Shown: positions 1 to 5,403, numbered from the stretch's first letter. The stretch: DNA of 9,042 nucleotides from Holosporales bacterium (GCA_031290075.1 JAITOG010000008.1:1-9042); one strand, 5' to 3'. Notes: a model not told the origin generated them from the sequence alone. Translations and numbers: made by a program.

Positions 1-36
1 GGAATGGTTCAATTTGGGAGCAAATTTAGTGAATAG
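1..36 (+). CDS. possible C-terminal tail of an upstream gene
   Basis: Only eleven codons are visible (reading GMVQFGSKFSE and then TAG), ending 12 nt before a strong + strand terminator. The terminator implies that some + strand transcript ends here, and this frame stops at a sensible distance before it. Frame 3 also stops nearby (27-29), and frame 2 reads on through the hairpin to a TAA at 86-88, so the choice of frame is a guess. No function can be assigned. Confidence 0.2.
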   Translation, partial: GMVQFGSKFSE

Positions 37-48
37 TAAATTCCAACA

Positions 49-86
49 GAAAATCCCTCTTCTCAGGGGGATTTTCAATTTTTTTT
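49..86 (+). terminator. intrinsic (rho-independent) terminator
   Basis: A near-perfect 12-bp stem, GAAAATCCCTCT (49-60) against AGGGGGATTTTC (65-76), has one T-G wobble and a four-base TCTC loop. It is followed by AATTTTTTTT (77-86). The T-tract lies on the + strand only, so it ends transcription of a gene to the left of the window. Confidence 0.85.
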
Positions 87-164
87 AAGTAATAGTGCAT
101 TTCTGTTTGTTCAAGCTTAACCTCATTAGCAATTCCAAATAGCATAACAAATTTGACAATTGGC

Positions 165-192
165 AGAGTCTTCCAATTTTCAAGTATTAAAT
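165..192 (+). repeat. dispersed direct repeat A, copy 1
   Basis: These 28 nt match 2333-2360 at 26 positions, including an uninterrupted core, CAATTTTCAAGTATTAAAT. Both copies are followed by a second shared stretch (286-304 and 2377-2395), so they look like parts of one longer degraded repeat rather than chance AT-rich similarity. Confidence 0.6.
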
Positions 193-211
193 AACTGTGT
201 TCACATTTAAC

Positions 212-251
212 TTTTCGGCCTTTGAAGGCTCTGCAGCGCAGAGGCCCAAAA
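212..251. repeat. palindrome with GC-rich inner hairpin
   Basis: TTTTCGGCCT (212-221) pairs with AGGCCCAAAA (242-251) with one C-C mismatch. Inside it CTGC-AGC-GCAG (231-241) forms a second stem, which can also be drawn as CTCTGC/GCAGAG. It is the most GC-rich patch of its surroundings. No T-tract follows on either strand, so it is not a standard terminator. It could be a palindromic repeat element or an RNA processing signal for the nuoCD 3' end. Confidence 0.5.
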
Positions 252-285
252 TTGTAAAAATCAATTAATGAACAGGGTTAATGTG

Positions 286-304
286 TAGTTTTCCTGTAAA
301 ACCT
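286..304 (+). repeat. dispersed direct repeat B, copy 1
   Basis: TAGTTTTCCTGTAAAACCT matches 2377-2395 at 17 of 19 positions. In both places it lies downstream of repeat A: 93 nt after it here and 16 nt after it in the other copy. The palindrome at 212-251 sits in the extra sequence of this copy. In the second copy this stretch contributes one arm of an inverted repeat; here the matching arm is missing. Confidence 0.45.
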
Positions 305-356
305 AGCACATTTAAATCGAAAATCAGTTATTTAAGTATTCAATTTATTAGCAAGA

Positions 357-388
357 GTTATGCATAAATTGCGCAAAGATGCCATAAC
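357..388. repeat. hairpin 28 nt beyond the nuoD-like stop codon
   Basis: GTTATGCAT (357-365) pairs with ATGCCATAAC (379-388) with one bulged C. The 13-nt loop contains the palindrome TTGCGCAA. It is placed where a 3' end structure for the minus-strand operon would be expected, but no run of T follows in that direction, so a terminator role is unproven. Confidence 0.35.
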
Positions 389-416
389 TTCTGGTGAATT
401 TCTCTTTAACAAAAAT

Positions 417-1553
417 CTACCGACTTATCTCATTAATGTGTATGTCCAAGGATTTTATGATAATTCCAATATCTGAAAAGCTGGAGCTAGAAAATATTTG
501 TTCCAAAGCCTGTGCAGCATTCGTACTTGCTCCATTTATTTTACAACGATACAACCTGTCTGTTTCTTCTGTAACCAGGAACATTCCAAACTCTCCTCTT
601 GGACTTTCAACTGAATTATAAATTTGCCTAATCGAATACTGGCCTTTATTTATCTTTCCGTTATCCTCAATTAAATATTGATTTTCATATATATTAAATT
701 CACTGCTTTTTAATAAATTAATACATTGCAAAAGAATATCTAAACTTTGTTTTATTTCTTCTATTCGTATATAACAGCGGCTATACACATCCCCAGCGTC
801 GCTTAATGGAATTTCAAAACTAATCATGTTATAAGCAGAATTAAAATTAATTTTCCGAATATCATAATTAATACCCGAGGCTCTTGCGTTAGGACCAGAT
901 AAAGAAAATGCTTCTGCTAGCTTTTTACTAATTGTACCAATATTAATTGTTCTATTTTTAAAAGCTATATTTGACATAATCTTTTCCATTTCAAAAATTA
1001 AAGATTTTATATTTATTAAAAATGAATAAATATTATATAAATCATCTATTTCTATATCTTTTTTTACCCCTCCAAGAATTAGTAATTGATAGAAATTTTG
1101 TTTTTTAAATATAAGTTCCCTTTTTTTCAAAAAATTATTTCGAAAACGCATAGATTGGACGAAAAAAATAGAAATTCCCGTTAATTTTATAACCTCAGCT
1201 AAGCCTATAAGATGCGAGATAATTCGCTCGCTTTCGCTAAAAAAGATTCGGATTAGCTCATCTTTTATTGATATCGGAAGACCTATAATTTTCTCTGCGC
1301 CGCTTAAAAGAGCAAGTTCGTAACAAAAAGATAAAGGTTTCCAAATATTTTGGATTAATTTTAAATTATATAATAGGTTATTATTTTCTATAAGTTTTTC
1401 TAAATTTTTATATTTGTAATTAAAATTTAACTCTGCATTTTTAATATTGTCTCCATCAGCAACAATTTCTATATAAAAATCATTATTTGTAACAAATCCA
1501 ACAGGACCATAATTTATAGATTTTCTTTTTTGATTATAATTGCCTATTTGCAT
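417..1553 (-). CDS. divergent NuoD-like protein (complex I 49-kDa subunit family), quinone-site motifs lost
   Basis: The family member NuoD (NADH:quinone oxidoreductase, quinone module) normally has about 400 residues; this has 378. The C-terminal two thirds align well by eye. RIISHL (110-115) corresponds to the family's RILNHL. Next come NRTINIG (200-206), SGPNARASG (219-227), YDIRK (230-234), GDVYSR (254-259, usually GDCYDR), RIEEIKQS (263-270), ESPRGEFG (316-323), YRCKI (335-339) and a C-terminus like SLDIVFGEVDR. The N-terminal region keeps only INYGP (13-17). The expected QHPAAHG that follows, the LLHRGTEKL block (here NYKYKNLEKL, 45-54) and the conserved Tyr region are gone, so the histidine and tyrosine that contact quinone appear absent. 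The start overlaps the nuoC-like stop by one base (TAATG) and has a good Shine-Dalgarno. A normal quinone-reducing role is unlikely. It could be a decaying copy or a repurposed subunit. No Ni-binding cysteine pairs are seen, so it is not a hydrogenase. Confidence 0.8.
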   Translation of the reverse strand: MQIGNYNQKRKSINYGPVGFVTNNDFYIEIVADGDNIKNAELNFNYKYKNLEKLIENNNLLYNLKLIQNIWKPLSFCYELALLSGAEKIIGLPISIKDELIRIFFSESERIISHLIGLAEVIKLTGISIFFVQSMRFRNNFLKKRELIFKKQNFYQLLILGGVKKDIEIDDLYNIYSFLINIKSLIFEMEKIMSNIAFKNRTINIGTISKKLAEAFSLSGPNARASGINYDIRKINFNSAYNMISFEIPLSDAGDVYSRCYIRIEEIKQSLDILLQCINLLKSSEFNIYENQYLIEDNGKINKGQYSIRQIYNSVESPRGEFGMFLVTEETDRLYRCKINGASTNAAQALEQIFSSSSFSDIGIIIKSLDIHINEISR

Positions 1554-1987
1554 TATAAAGTCCTCTTTGTAATGAGTTTACGGAATTTTTTGTTATTTAA
1601 AATCTCTATTCCCAAAAGTTCCATAATTTCACACTCTCTATAATAAGCTGATTTATAAATATGTTCTACACTATTAATTTGCCCATTTTCTTCTATATTA
1701 ATACAAACATTTAAATGATTATTGTATATATTACTCATTATTATATAGTTTATTTCAAAAAATTTGCTTTTATATAATCTTTCTATAAAAACTATATCAA
1801 TAAGCCTTTTATAGGATAAATCATTATTGTTGTTTAGTACTGTTAAAACTCTAATTAATTGAGAAGATGGAATATGCAAAACTGGCAGAGCTTCATCAAT
1901 TTCATCGAACTCTATTCCTGTTATTTTTTGAATTTTGGCGTAAATCTCGATCGTACTTTGTACATTTGTTGTGTTGGCAAATTTCAT
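1553..1987 (-). CDS. short NuoC-like protein (complex I 30-kDa subunit family)
   Basis: NuoC (about 200 residues) bridges the hydrophilic arm and NuoD in complex I. This 144-residue protein shows the family core. LIDIVFIER (62-70) matches the L-DI--VDYP stretch. FFEINYIIMS (76-85) matches the RFEVVYHLLSL strand. HLNVCINIEE (91-100) and INSVEHIYKSAYYRECEIMELLGI (104-127 region) match the SV--I---A-W-ERE--DL-GI signature, with RECE in place of the usual ERE. It stops just after KKFRKLIT (133-140), the place of HPDLRRIL. The conserved C-terminal GHPLRKDFP tail is therefore missing, and the N-terminus is short. It is first of a two-gene unit with the nuoD-like gene. Upstream of the ATG (AATTTTTCTTGTA) I see no Shine-Dalgarno. 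Codon use and AT richness match the neighbours. The family call is good; function is unknown. Confidence 0.7.
   Translation of the reverse strand: MKFANTTNVQSTIEIYAKIQKITGIEFDEIDEALPVLHIPSSQLIRVLTVLNNNNDLSYKRLIDIVFIERLYKSKFFEINYIIMSNIYNNHLNVCINIEENGQINSVEHIYKSAYYRECEIMELLGIEILNNKKFRKLITKRTL
1561..1568 (-). promoter_or_regulatory. Shine-Dalgarno of the nuoD-like gene inside the nuoC-like gene
   Basis: On the minus strand this reads AAAGAGGA, ending 7 nt before the ATG at 1553. It lies within the last codons of the nuoC-like gene, whose TAA shares its final A with the ATG. The preserved signal and overlap support translational coupling and fix the nuoD-like start. Confidence 0.7.
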
Positions 1988-2080
1988 TACAAGAAAAATT
2001 TATAAGCAAGCTACTATTAAATACTACTTAAGTAAGCAGATATAATCAATTTTTTGCGCCAACTTTCCTACAATTTAGAT
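1988..2080 (-). promoter_or_regulatory. putative promoter region of the nuoC-nuoD-like pair
   Basis: Reading the minus strand, TTGATT, a 17-nt spacer and TAGTAT give a weak sigma-70-like arrangement upstream of the nuoC-like start. A perfect 10-bp palindrome, TACTTAAGTA (2025-2034), lies in the spacer and could be an operator. Both are weak signals in AT-rich DNA. Confidence 0.25.
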
Positions 2081-2170
2081 TATAAATCCCCTAATGTGTA
2101 TTAACCCCTTTTCAAAATTTAAGCTTAGAGTGAAGATTAACCCAATAACTCTGCCAAAAATTAGTGCGCC

Positions 2171-2265
2171 TATACCCAAACCCCAAAAAATTGCGGATTC
2201 AAACTTCTTGGGTTTCAAGAATTGGCAACAATTAAAATCCGCATTCTTTGGGGGCCCCAGTATAT
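2171..2265. repeat. dispersed cloverleaf-like palindromic element, copy 1
   Basis: The core 2176-2265 (90 nt) is about 93% identical to 4902-4992. The outer stem pairs CCCCAAAAAATTGCGGATT (2181-2199) with AATCCGCATTCTTTGGGG (2236-2253), with one mismatch and one bulge. TATAC (2171-2175) and GTATA (2260-2264) can extend it. Inside are TTCTTG-GGTTT-CAAGAA (2205-2221) and ATTG-GCAA-CAAT (2221-2232), which can form two small hairpins. Long open frames run through it on both strands, a by-product of the palindrome. Its size and folding recall Rickettsia and Wolbachia palindromic elements, but I cannot match it to a named family. Confidence 0.8.
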
Positions 2266-2332
2266 GTCCAGGATTTGTAATGATTTTAGGAAGAAACGTA
2301 GACAGCTTAATTAGAACAGTTATATATTTTTC

Positions 2333-2360
2333 AGGGTCTTTCAATTTTCAAGTATTAAAT
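2333..2360 (+). repeat. dispersed direct repeat A, copy 2
   Basis: Matches 165-192 at 26 of 28 positions. It sits between the 90-bp palindromic element and the palindrome at 2384-2451, in the gap between the nuoC-like gene and the secreted-protein gene. Confidence 0.6.
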
Positions 2361-2376
2361 GTATAGAATTCCTGAA

Positions 2377-2395
2377 TAGTTTTCTTGCAAAACCT
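2377..2395 (+). repeat. dispersed direct repeat B, copy 2
   Basis: TAGTTTTCTTGCAAAACCT matches 286-304 at 17 of 19 positions. Its last 12 bases form the left arm of the palindrome at 2384-2451, showing that the repeat family and the palindrome overlap. Confidence 0.45.
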
Positions 2396-2451
2396 GCCAT
2401 TTTCCTCCTCTGAATCCCAGAAGCATCGAATTTGGCGGTAGGTTTTGCAAG
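2384..2451. repeat. palindromic element 3' of the secreted-protein gene
   Basis: CTTGCAAAACCT (2384-2395) pairs perfectly with AGGTTTTGCAAG (2440-2451). GCCA/TGGC extends the stem inward with a three-base bulge. TCTG-CAGA (2409-2421) makes a small inner hairpin. It begins 18 nt after the minus-strand stop codon at 2469. No T-tract follows on the minus strand, so it is a stabilising or factor-dependent 3' structure at best, or a second family of palindromic repeat. Confidence 0.65.
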
Positions 2452-2468
2452 AGCTTGAATAAAAATTA

Positions 2469-3143
2469 TTATAAATTAACAAACAAGGGCTTTCTTTCTT
2501 CTTTGAATAAATCAAGTTCAGCTTTTTCTTCTTCTGAAAGACGTTCACTATATTTTTCAATAAAGCTTTGCAATACTTCAATCCCCGTTTCCGTATAAAT
2601 TTGCCAACATTCTTTGCAGAATTTAATAGATGAAATATCTCCGTTTTCAATCATTTTTTCCAATTGCCCAACTCTTTGGCTAATAGAAGCTTTATACTCT
2701 AGTGTAGAACAGATTGGAGCTATTGAATGCTGCGCGATAATATCATTTATTCTACTTATTTCCTTAAGATATATATTATACCATGATTCATCTCGACGTT
2801 CTTGCTCTAAAGCGAGAATTTTAAACGCATTTTCATAAAAATTATTTTGGCTATCACGAACAGTGTGCAAAAATTCTACTTCTTCTTTTGAAATAAAATC
2901 AGGTAAAGTAATATTTATCCACGAGCAACATATCAAAAAATACCGATCTTGTTCTCTTTTCCAATCATTAAGACGCTTTAAACATGGATTTGTATCTATA
3001 TCACACGTTTCAAGGCAAATATAATGTACATTATTATTTGTTTCTGTACATAATTCCTCTTCTTGGAAAATTGTTTCTTCAGCAAAACAAAAATTAGAAA
3101 GTGCAACTGCAGCACATGACAAAGTTAATAATAGTTTCTTCAT
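2469..3143 (-). CDS. small secreted cysteine-containing protein, unknown function
   Basis: The 224-residue product starts with a textbook Sec signal peptide: positive MKK, hydrophobic LLLTLSCAAVALSNF, and likely cleavage after CFA (residue 21). Cys10 is too early and too deep in the hydrophobic core for a lipobox. The mature part is acidic and mostly helical, with about nine cysteines, several in close pairs (C43/C47, C72-C73, and KFCKECW near residue 177). This suggests disulfides formed in the periplasm or outside the cell. The C-terminal 40 residues are charged helix (YSERLSEEEKAELDLFKEER). I recognise no family. A Shine-Dalgarno-like AAGGGGG lies 5 nt before the ATG. The gene ends in tandem stops (TAATAA) and is followed by a palindrome. 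It is divergent from the coiled-coil gene at 3444. A role at the host interface is inference only. Confidence 0.75.
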   Translation of the reverse strand: MKKLLLTLSCAAVALSNFCFAEETIFQEEELCTETNNNVHYICLETCDIDTNPCLKRLNDWKREQDRYFLICCSWINITLPDFISKEEVEFLHTVRDSQNNFYENAFKILALEQERRDESWYNIYLKEISRINDIIAQHSIAPICSTLEYKASISQRVGQLEKMIENGDISSIKFCKECWQIYTETGIEVLQSFIEKYSERLSEEEKAELDLFKEERKPLFVNL

Positions 3144-3148
3144 AGAAA

Positions 3149-3155
3149 CCCCCTT
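3149..3155 (-). promoter_or_regulatory. ribosome binding site of the secreted-protein gene
   Basis: The minus strand reads AAGGGGG, 5 nt before the ATG at 3143. Most genes in this window lack a clear Shine-Dalgarno, so this one is useful in fixing the start ahead of the signal peptide. Confidence 0.5.
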
Positions 3156-3443
3156 AAAAAATTTAAATACTTACATTATTACGCTACTGTGAAAAGGTTA
3201 AAAAAAGGTTAACAAAAAATAACTTTTTTTTATGTGATCCAAAATTACAAAAATTACAAATTGCCGGTGTATTATTAGGCCTTTTAGTTCTTATAAAATT
3301 ATCCATGAAGACAGCTTCTAAATCCCCCTGAGCATATTATTCATTATTTTTTTTTAAATTAAATAAAAAATATAAAATTAATAAATATTTAATATAATAT
3401 TGCTACGCTTTATATATGAGAAAATAATTTGAATATTAGCAAA
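3156..3443. promoter_or_regulatory. divergent intergenic region between two exported-protein genes
   Basis: This is the shared upstream region of the minus-strand secreted-protein gene and the plus-strand coiled-coil gene. AAAAGGTTAA occurs twice with an 11-bp offset (3192-3201 and 3203-3212), about one helical turn apart, upstream of the minus-strand gene; this could be a regulator site. A perfect TATAAT (3393-3398) precedes the plus-strand gene by about 45 nt, without a recognisable -35 box. A tiny upstream frame (ATG AGA AAA TAA, 3417-3428) sits before that gene. No credible gene lies in this gap. Confidence 0.35.
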
Positions 3444-4880
3444 ATGAAAAAAATATTATACATTATTACTTTAACCCAATTAGCGAATACCTCTTTAATT
3501 ATTGGTCATCAACGGTCAAATGCGGGTGTGAAGAGTTGGATCGAAGGTGTCGAAGGTTTTTTAATAGAAAGGGGAAAAAGTTTCTCTACAGGAACGCAAC
3601 AATCGCGCTTTAGTGATCAACAAAAAAAACATCAAACTGATGATTTAACTGAAAAACTTATTCAGGAAAGAAAAGAGGCCCAAAGGGTTTTCGAACAAAT
3701 TAAGCGGAAAATGGAAAAAATGAATAATAAAGAAGAGGAAAATTCGAAAAGTAAACGAGAACAGGAAGAAGAAAGAAGAAAAACTGAAGAAAAAAAGCTA
3801 GATCTAGAAAAAGAAATAAAAAAATTAATGGCTGAAATATCTTCGCTTCAAACGAGTAATAATACTTTAAGTTCACAATGTAGTTCATTACAAATAGAAA
3901 AGCAATCTCTTCGTGCAGATATAACTCAAAATAATGAAACATTAGAAGGAAATAAACAGCAGCTTAATCAAGCTAATGAAAAATTAAAACAAGAAACAAT
4001 GGCTAAAGAGGAAGCAGAAGATAGAGTGCTCCAACTTGAAAATGAACTTGACTTGAGAGAAGCAGATCTTAAAAGACTTTCAAGTACTAACATGCAAATA
4101 ATAGAGCAACAACAGGTATTACAAAAACAAGTTCAAGATAATGAAATTCAGATGAAAGAATTAACAGATTCAGAAGTAATTAAACTTAAACAACAGAATA
4201 ATGATTTAGAGGCAGAAATTTCTAAAATGGCTGAACAAATTGTTCAACTTAACGCTAATATTCAACAATTACAACAAAACAATGAGGAAATGAATATATC
4301 TCTTGTTTCAATGGAGCATTCTTTGGAAAAATCAGAGGAAGAAGTTGATAAATTAAATGCTGAAATTGAAAGATTGAAAGAGGAAAATGACAAGATTGAT
4401 ATAGAAGATGATAGGTTAAAAAGAATAAATGCAGAACTCTTACTCCAGATTCAAGCTTGCCAATCAGATGTAGCAACTTTACAAGAAGAAAAAGCTGTAT
4501 TAGAAAAGCAAAATAATTGGTTAAACAGCGAAATTACGAGATTAGAGGAAGAAAATTCAAGTATAAAAGTAAAAATTGCTGAGCTGGAATCAGCGAATAT
4601 TGATGTAAACCAAAGTATTACGCAATTATCAAAGTGTAATGACGATAATCTAAATAAACTGAGAGAATTAAACGAAGAATTAATAAATAAGCAAGTAAAT
4701 TTGGATTCTTTAGCTAAACAAAGTGCAGAAAAGGAATTAAATTGTAAACAACGTATTGAAAGTTTGAAAAAAGAAATAAAACAAAAAGAAGAAGAGAAAA
4801 AACAAATTCTTGCTACTATTGAAAAGTATCAAGCTATTTTGAAGGATCTCTGTGATAGTTTGGAAATTGAAAGACCTTGA
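3444..4880 (+). CDS. exported long coiled-coil protein
   Basis: The product is 478 residues from ATG 3444. A TTG at 3429 would add five residues in frame, but the ATG gives a clean signal-peptide start (MKKILYIITLTQLANTSLIIG), so I prefer it. After a short linker of about 60 residues (RSNAGVKSWIEGVEGFLIERG and on), the protein from about residue 65 to 470 is almost pure E/K/Q/N-rich heptad sequence. It has repeated L--E---L---I patterns (for example LEAEISKMAEQIVQLNANIQ), no prolines across long stretches and few aromatics. It should form a long rod, probably a dimer or trimer. Isolated cysteines (around SSQCSS, QACQSD, SKCNDD, LNCKQ, KDLCDS) could cross-link chains. There is no catalytic motif, nor the ATPase heads of an SMC protein. 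Similarity searches will hit myosin-like proteins because of composition, so those names should not be used. No Shine-Dalgarno is obvious. A palindromic element lies just 3'. Confidence 0.8.
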   Translation: MKKILYIITLTQLANTSLIIGHQRSNAGVKSWIEGVEGFLIERGKSFSTGTQQSRFSDQQKKHQTDDLTEKLIQERKEAQRVFEQIKRKMEKMNNKEEENSKSKREQEEERRKTEEKKLDLEKEIKKLMAEISSLQTSNNTLSSQCSSLQIEKQSLRADITQNNETLEGNKQQLNQANEKLKQETMAKEEAEDRVLQLENELDLREADLKRLSSTNMQIIEQQQVLQKQVQDNEIQMKELTDSEVIKLKQQNNDLEAEISKMAEQIVQLNANIQQLQQNNEEMNISLVSMEHSLEKSEEEVDKLNAEIERLKEENDKIDIEDDRLKRINAELLLQIQACQSDVATLQEEKAVLEKQNNWLNSEITRLEEENSSIKVKIAELESANIDVNQSITQLSKCNDDNLNKLRELNEELINKQVNLDSLAKQSAEKELNCKQRIESLKKEIKQKEEEKKQILATIEKYQAILKDLCDSLEIERP

Positions 4881-4890
4881 GTGTAAAAAA

Positions 4891-4997
4891 ACTGTATATA
4901 TCCAAACCCCAAAAAATTGCGGATTCAAACTTCTTGGGTTTCAAGGGATTGGTAGCAATTAAAATCCGCATTCTTTGGGAGCTCCAGTATATTCAGT
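4891..4997. repeat. dispersed cloverleaf-like palindromic element, copy 2
   Basis: The core 4902-4992 (91 nt) matches 2176-2265 with five transitions and a one-base insertion. Beyond the shared core, ACTG (4891-4894) and CAGT (4994-4997), with TATAT on each side, extend the stem further than in copy 1. It begins 10 nt after the coiled-coil gene stop codon and ends just before the ankyrin remnant. It may therefore act as a 3' structure, or have inserted between them and removed the original start of the ankyrin gene. Confidence 0.8.
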
Positions 4998-5006
4998 CTG
5001 TGTGCC

Positions 5007-5347
5007 ATGTTTGCTATTTGTCAGATTAATTCAGGATTTTGGTATAATACAATGGTGCAGCCGGCAACCCGTGCAGATGGAACGGATTCCCATAAAGTAG
5101 CAGAAAGAACTCCACTTAATAATGCTATTGAATGTGGAGATTATGGCATATTAATTAGAGCTCAGAGACAAAATTTTCAAGATAGTGAAGGCAAGGCCCC
5201 GCTTCATTGGGCTGCTGAAAGAGAAAATCTTGAAATTGTTAACGCATTATTACTGCTGGAGCAGAAGTAAATATTATAGAAAATCAGAGAAAAATCCCAT
5301 ATGATCTGACAAATAACGAAGAGATGCAGAAGTTGCTTGAAGTTTAG
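5007..5347 (+). pseudogene. ankyrin-repeat gene remnant with one-base frameshift
   Basis: Ankyrin repeats are protein-binding modules common in effectors of intracellular bacteria. The first open part (5007-5270, 87 codons) carries a degenerate repeat, RTPLNNAIECGDYGILIRA, and then a good one, GKAPLHWAAERENLEIVNALL. After the codons GCA TTA TTA (5244-5252) the frame gives LLEQK and a stop. In the -1 frame from GCT at 5255 the consensus continues as AGAEVNII, ENQRKIPYDL and NNEEMQKLLEV to TAG 5345-5347, the usual end of an ankyrin domain. Restoring one missing base gives the standard ALLxAGAEVN. I therefore read this as a deletion in one gene, not two genes. The N-terminal sequence abuts the palindromic element and resembles no ankyrin start, so the 5' end may also be lost. 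It is short (about 113 codons in total), and I see no slippery heptamer that would suggest programmed frameshifting. Confidence 0.75.
5018..5048 (+). promoter_or_regulatory. possible sigma-70 promoter at the ankyrin remnant
   Basis: TTGTCA (5018-5023, one mismatch to TTGACA) and a perfect TATAAT (5043-5048) are 19 nt apart, which is longer than ideal. The predicted start of transcription falls at about 5055, right at the in-frame ATG at 5052. A real start would then lie later than 5007, or the first 15 codons would not be coding. Confidence 0.3.
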
Positions 5348-5368
5348 TTTGTTATGGGGCAACCTAAC

Positions 5369-5403
5369 CACCCGGCGCTTTTTAAAAGCGTCGAGTGTTT
5401 TTT
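5369..5403 (+). terminator. intrinsic terminator after the ankyrin remnant
   Basis: CACCCGGCGCTT (5369-5380) pairs with AAGCGTCGAGTG (5386-5397), with one mismatch and one G-T wobble around a short T/A loop. It is followed by TTTTTT (5398-5403). It lies 21 nt after the remnant's restored stop at 5347, supporting the view that the two frames were once one gene ending there. Confidence 0.85.

Larger units (their letters stand above)
87..416. other. gene-free intergenic stretch rich in repeats
   Basis: This stretch lies between the + strand terminator and the 3' end of the nuoD-like gene, so transcripts converge on it. I see no credible coding frame. It holds a dispersed repeat (165-192), a GC-richer palindrome (212-251), a second short dispersed repeat (286-304) and a hairpin just past nuoD (357-388). 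No U-tract terminator for the minus-strand genes is visible, so nuoCD transcription may end at one of the palindromes or by another mechanism. Confidence 0.6.

Noticed and set aside
394..621. 75-codon plus-strand frame
   Set aside because: It lies antisense to the NuoD-like C-terminus, whose family motifs are clear on the minus strand.
417..1553. Group 4 hydrogenase large subunit
   Set aside because: The paired Cys motifs that bind nickel are absent, and the C-terminal GEFG...YRCKI block fits NuoD better.
2075..2366. Two overlapping frames of about 90 codons on opposite strands, annotated as genes
   Set aside because: Both run through the palindromic element, use TTG or GTG starts without ribosome sites, and have no recognisable family. 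They are recorded as a finding, not as genes.
2348..2650. 100-codon minus-strand frame
   Set aside because: It overlaps the secreted-protein gene in another frame and runs into the palindrome. The gene at 2469-3143 has a signal peptide and a Shine-Dalgarno.
3242..3334. Small hydrophobic peptide (IAGVLLGLLVLIKLS) in the divergent intergenic region
   Set aside because: It has no usable start codon in frame near the hydrophobic part and no ribosome site; too weak to call.
3320..3335. AAATCCCCCTGAG shared with the reverse complement of the terminator at 49-76
   Set aside because: Thirteen bases without an accompanying hairpin or T-tract; best treated as chance.
3700..3942. Phe/Leu-rich minus-strand frames at 3700-3942, 4255-4476 and 4737-4928
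   Set aside because: They are shadows of the E/K-rich coiled-coil gene; hydrophobic antisense peptides are expected from such sequence.
3444..4880. SMC, myosin or KID-type named homologue
   Set aside because: Similarity is from coiled-coil composition only; there are no ATP-binding heads or hinge.
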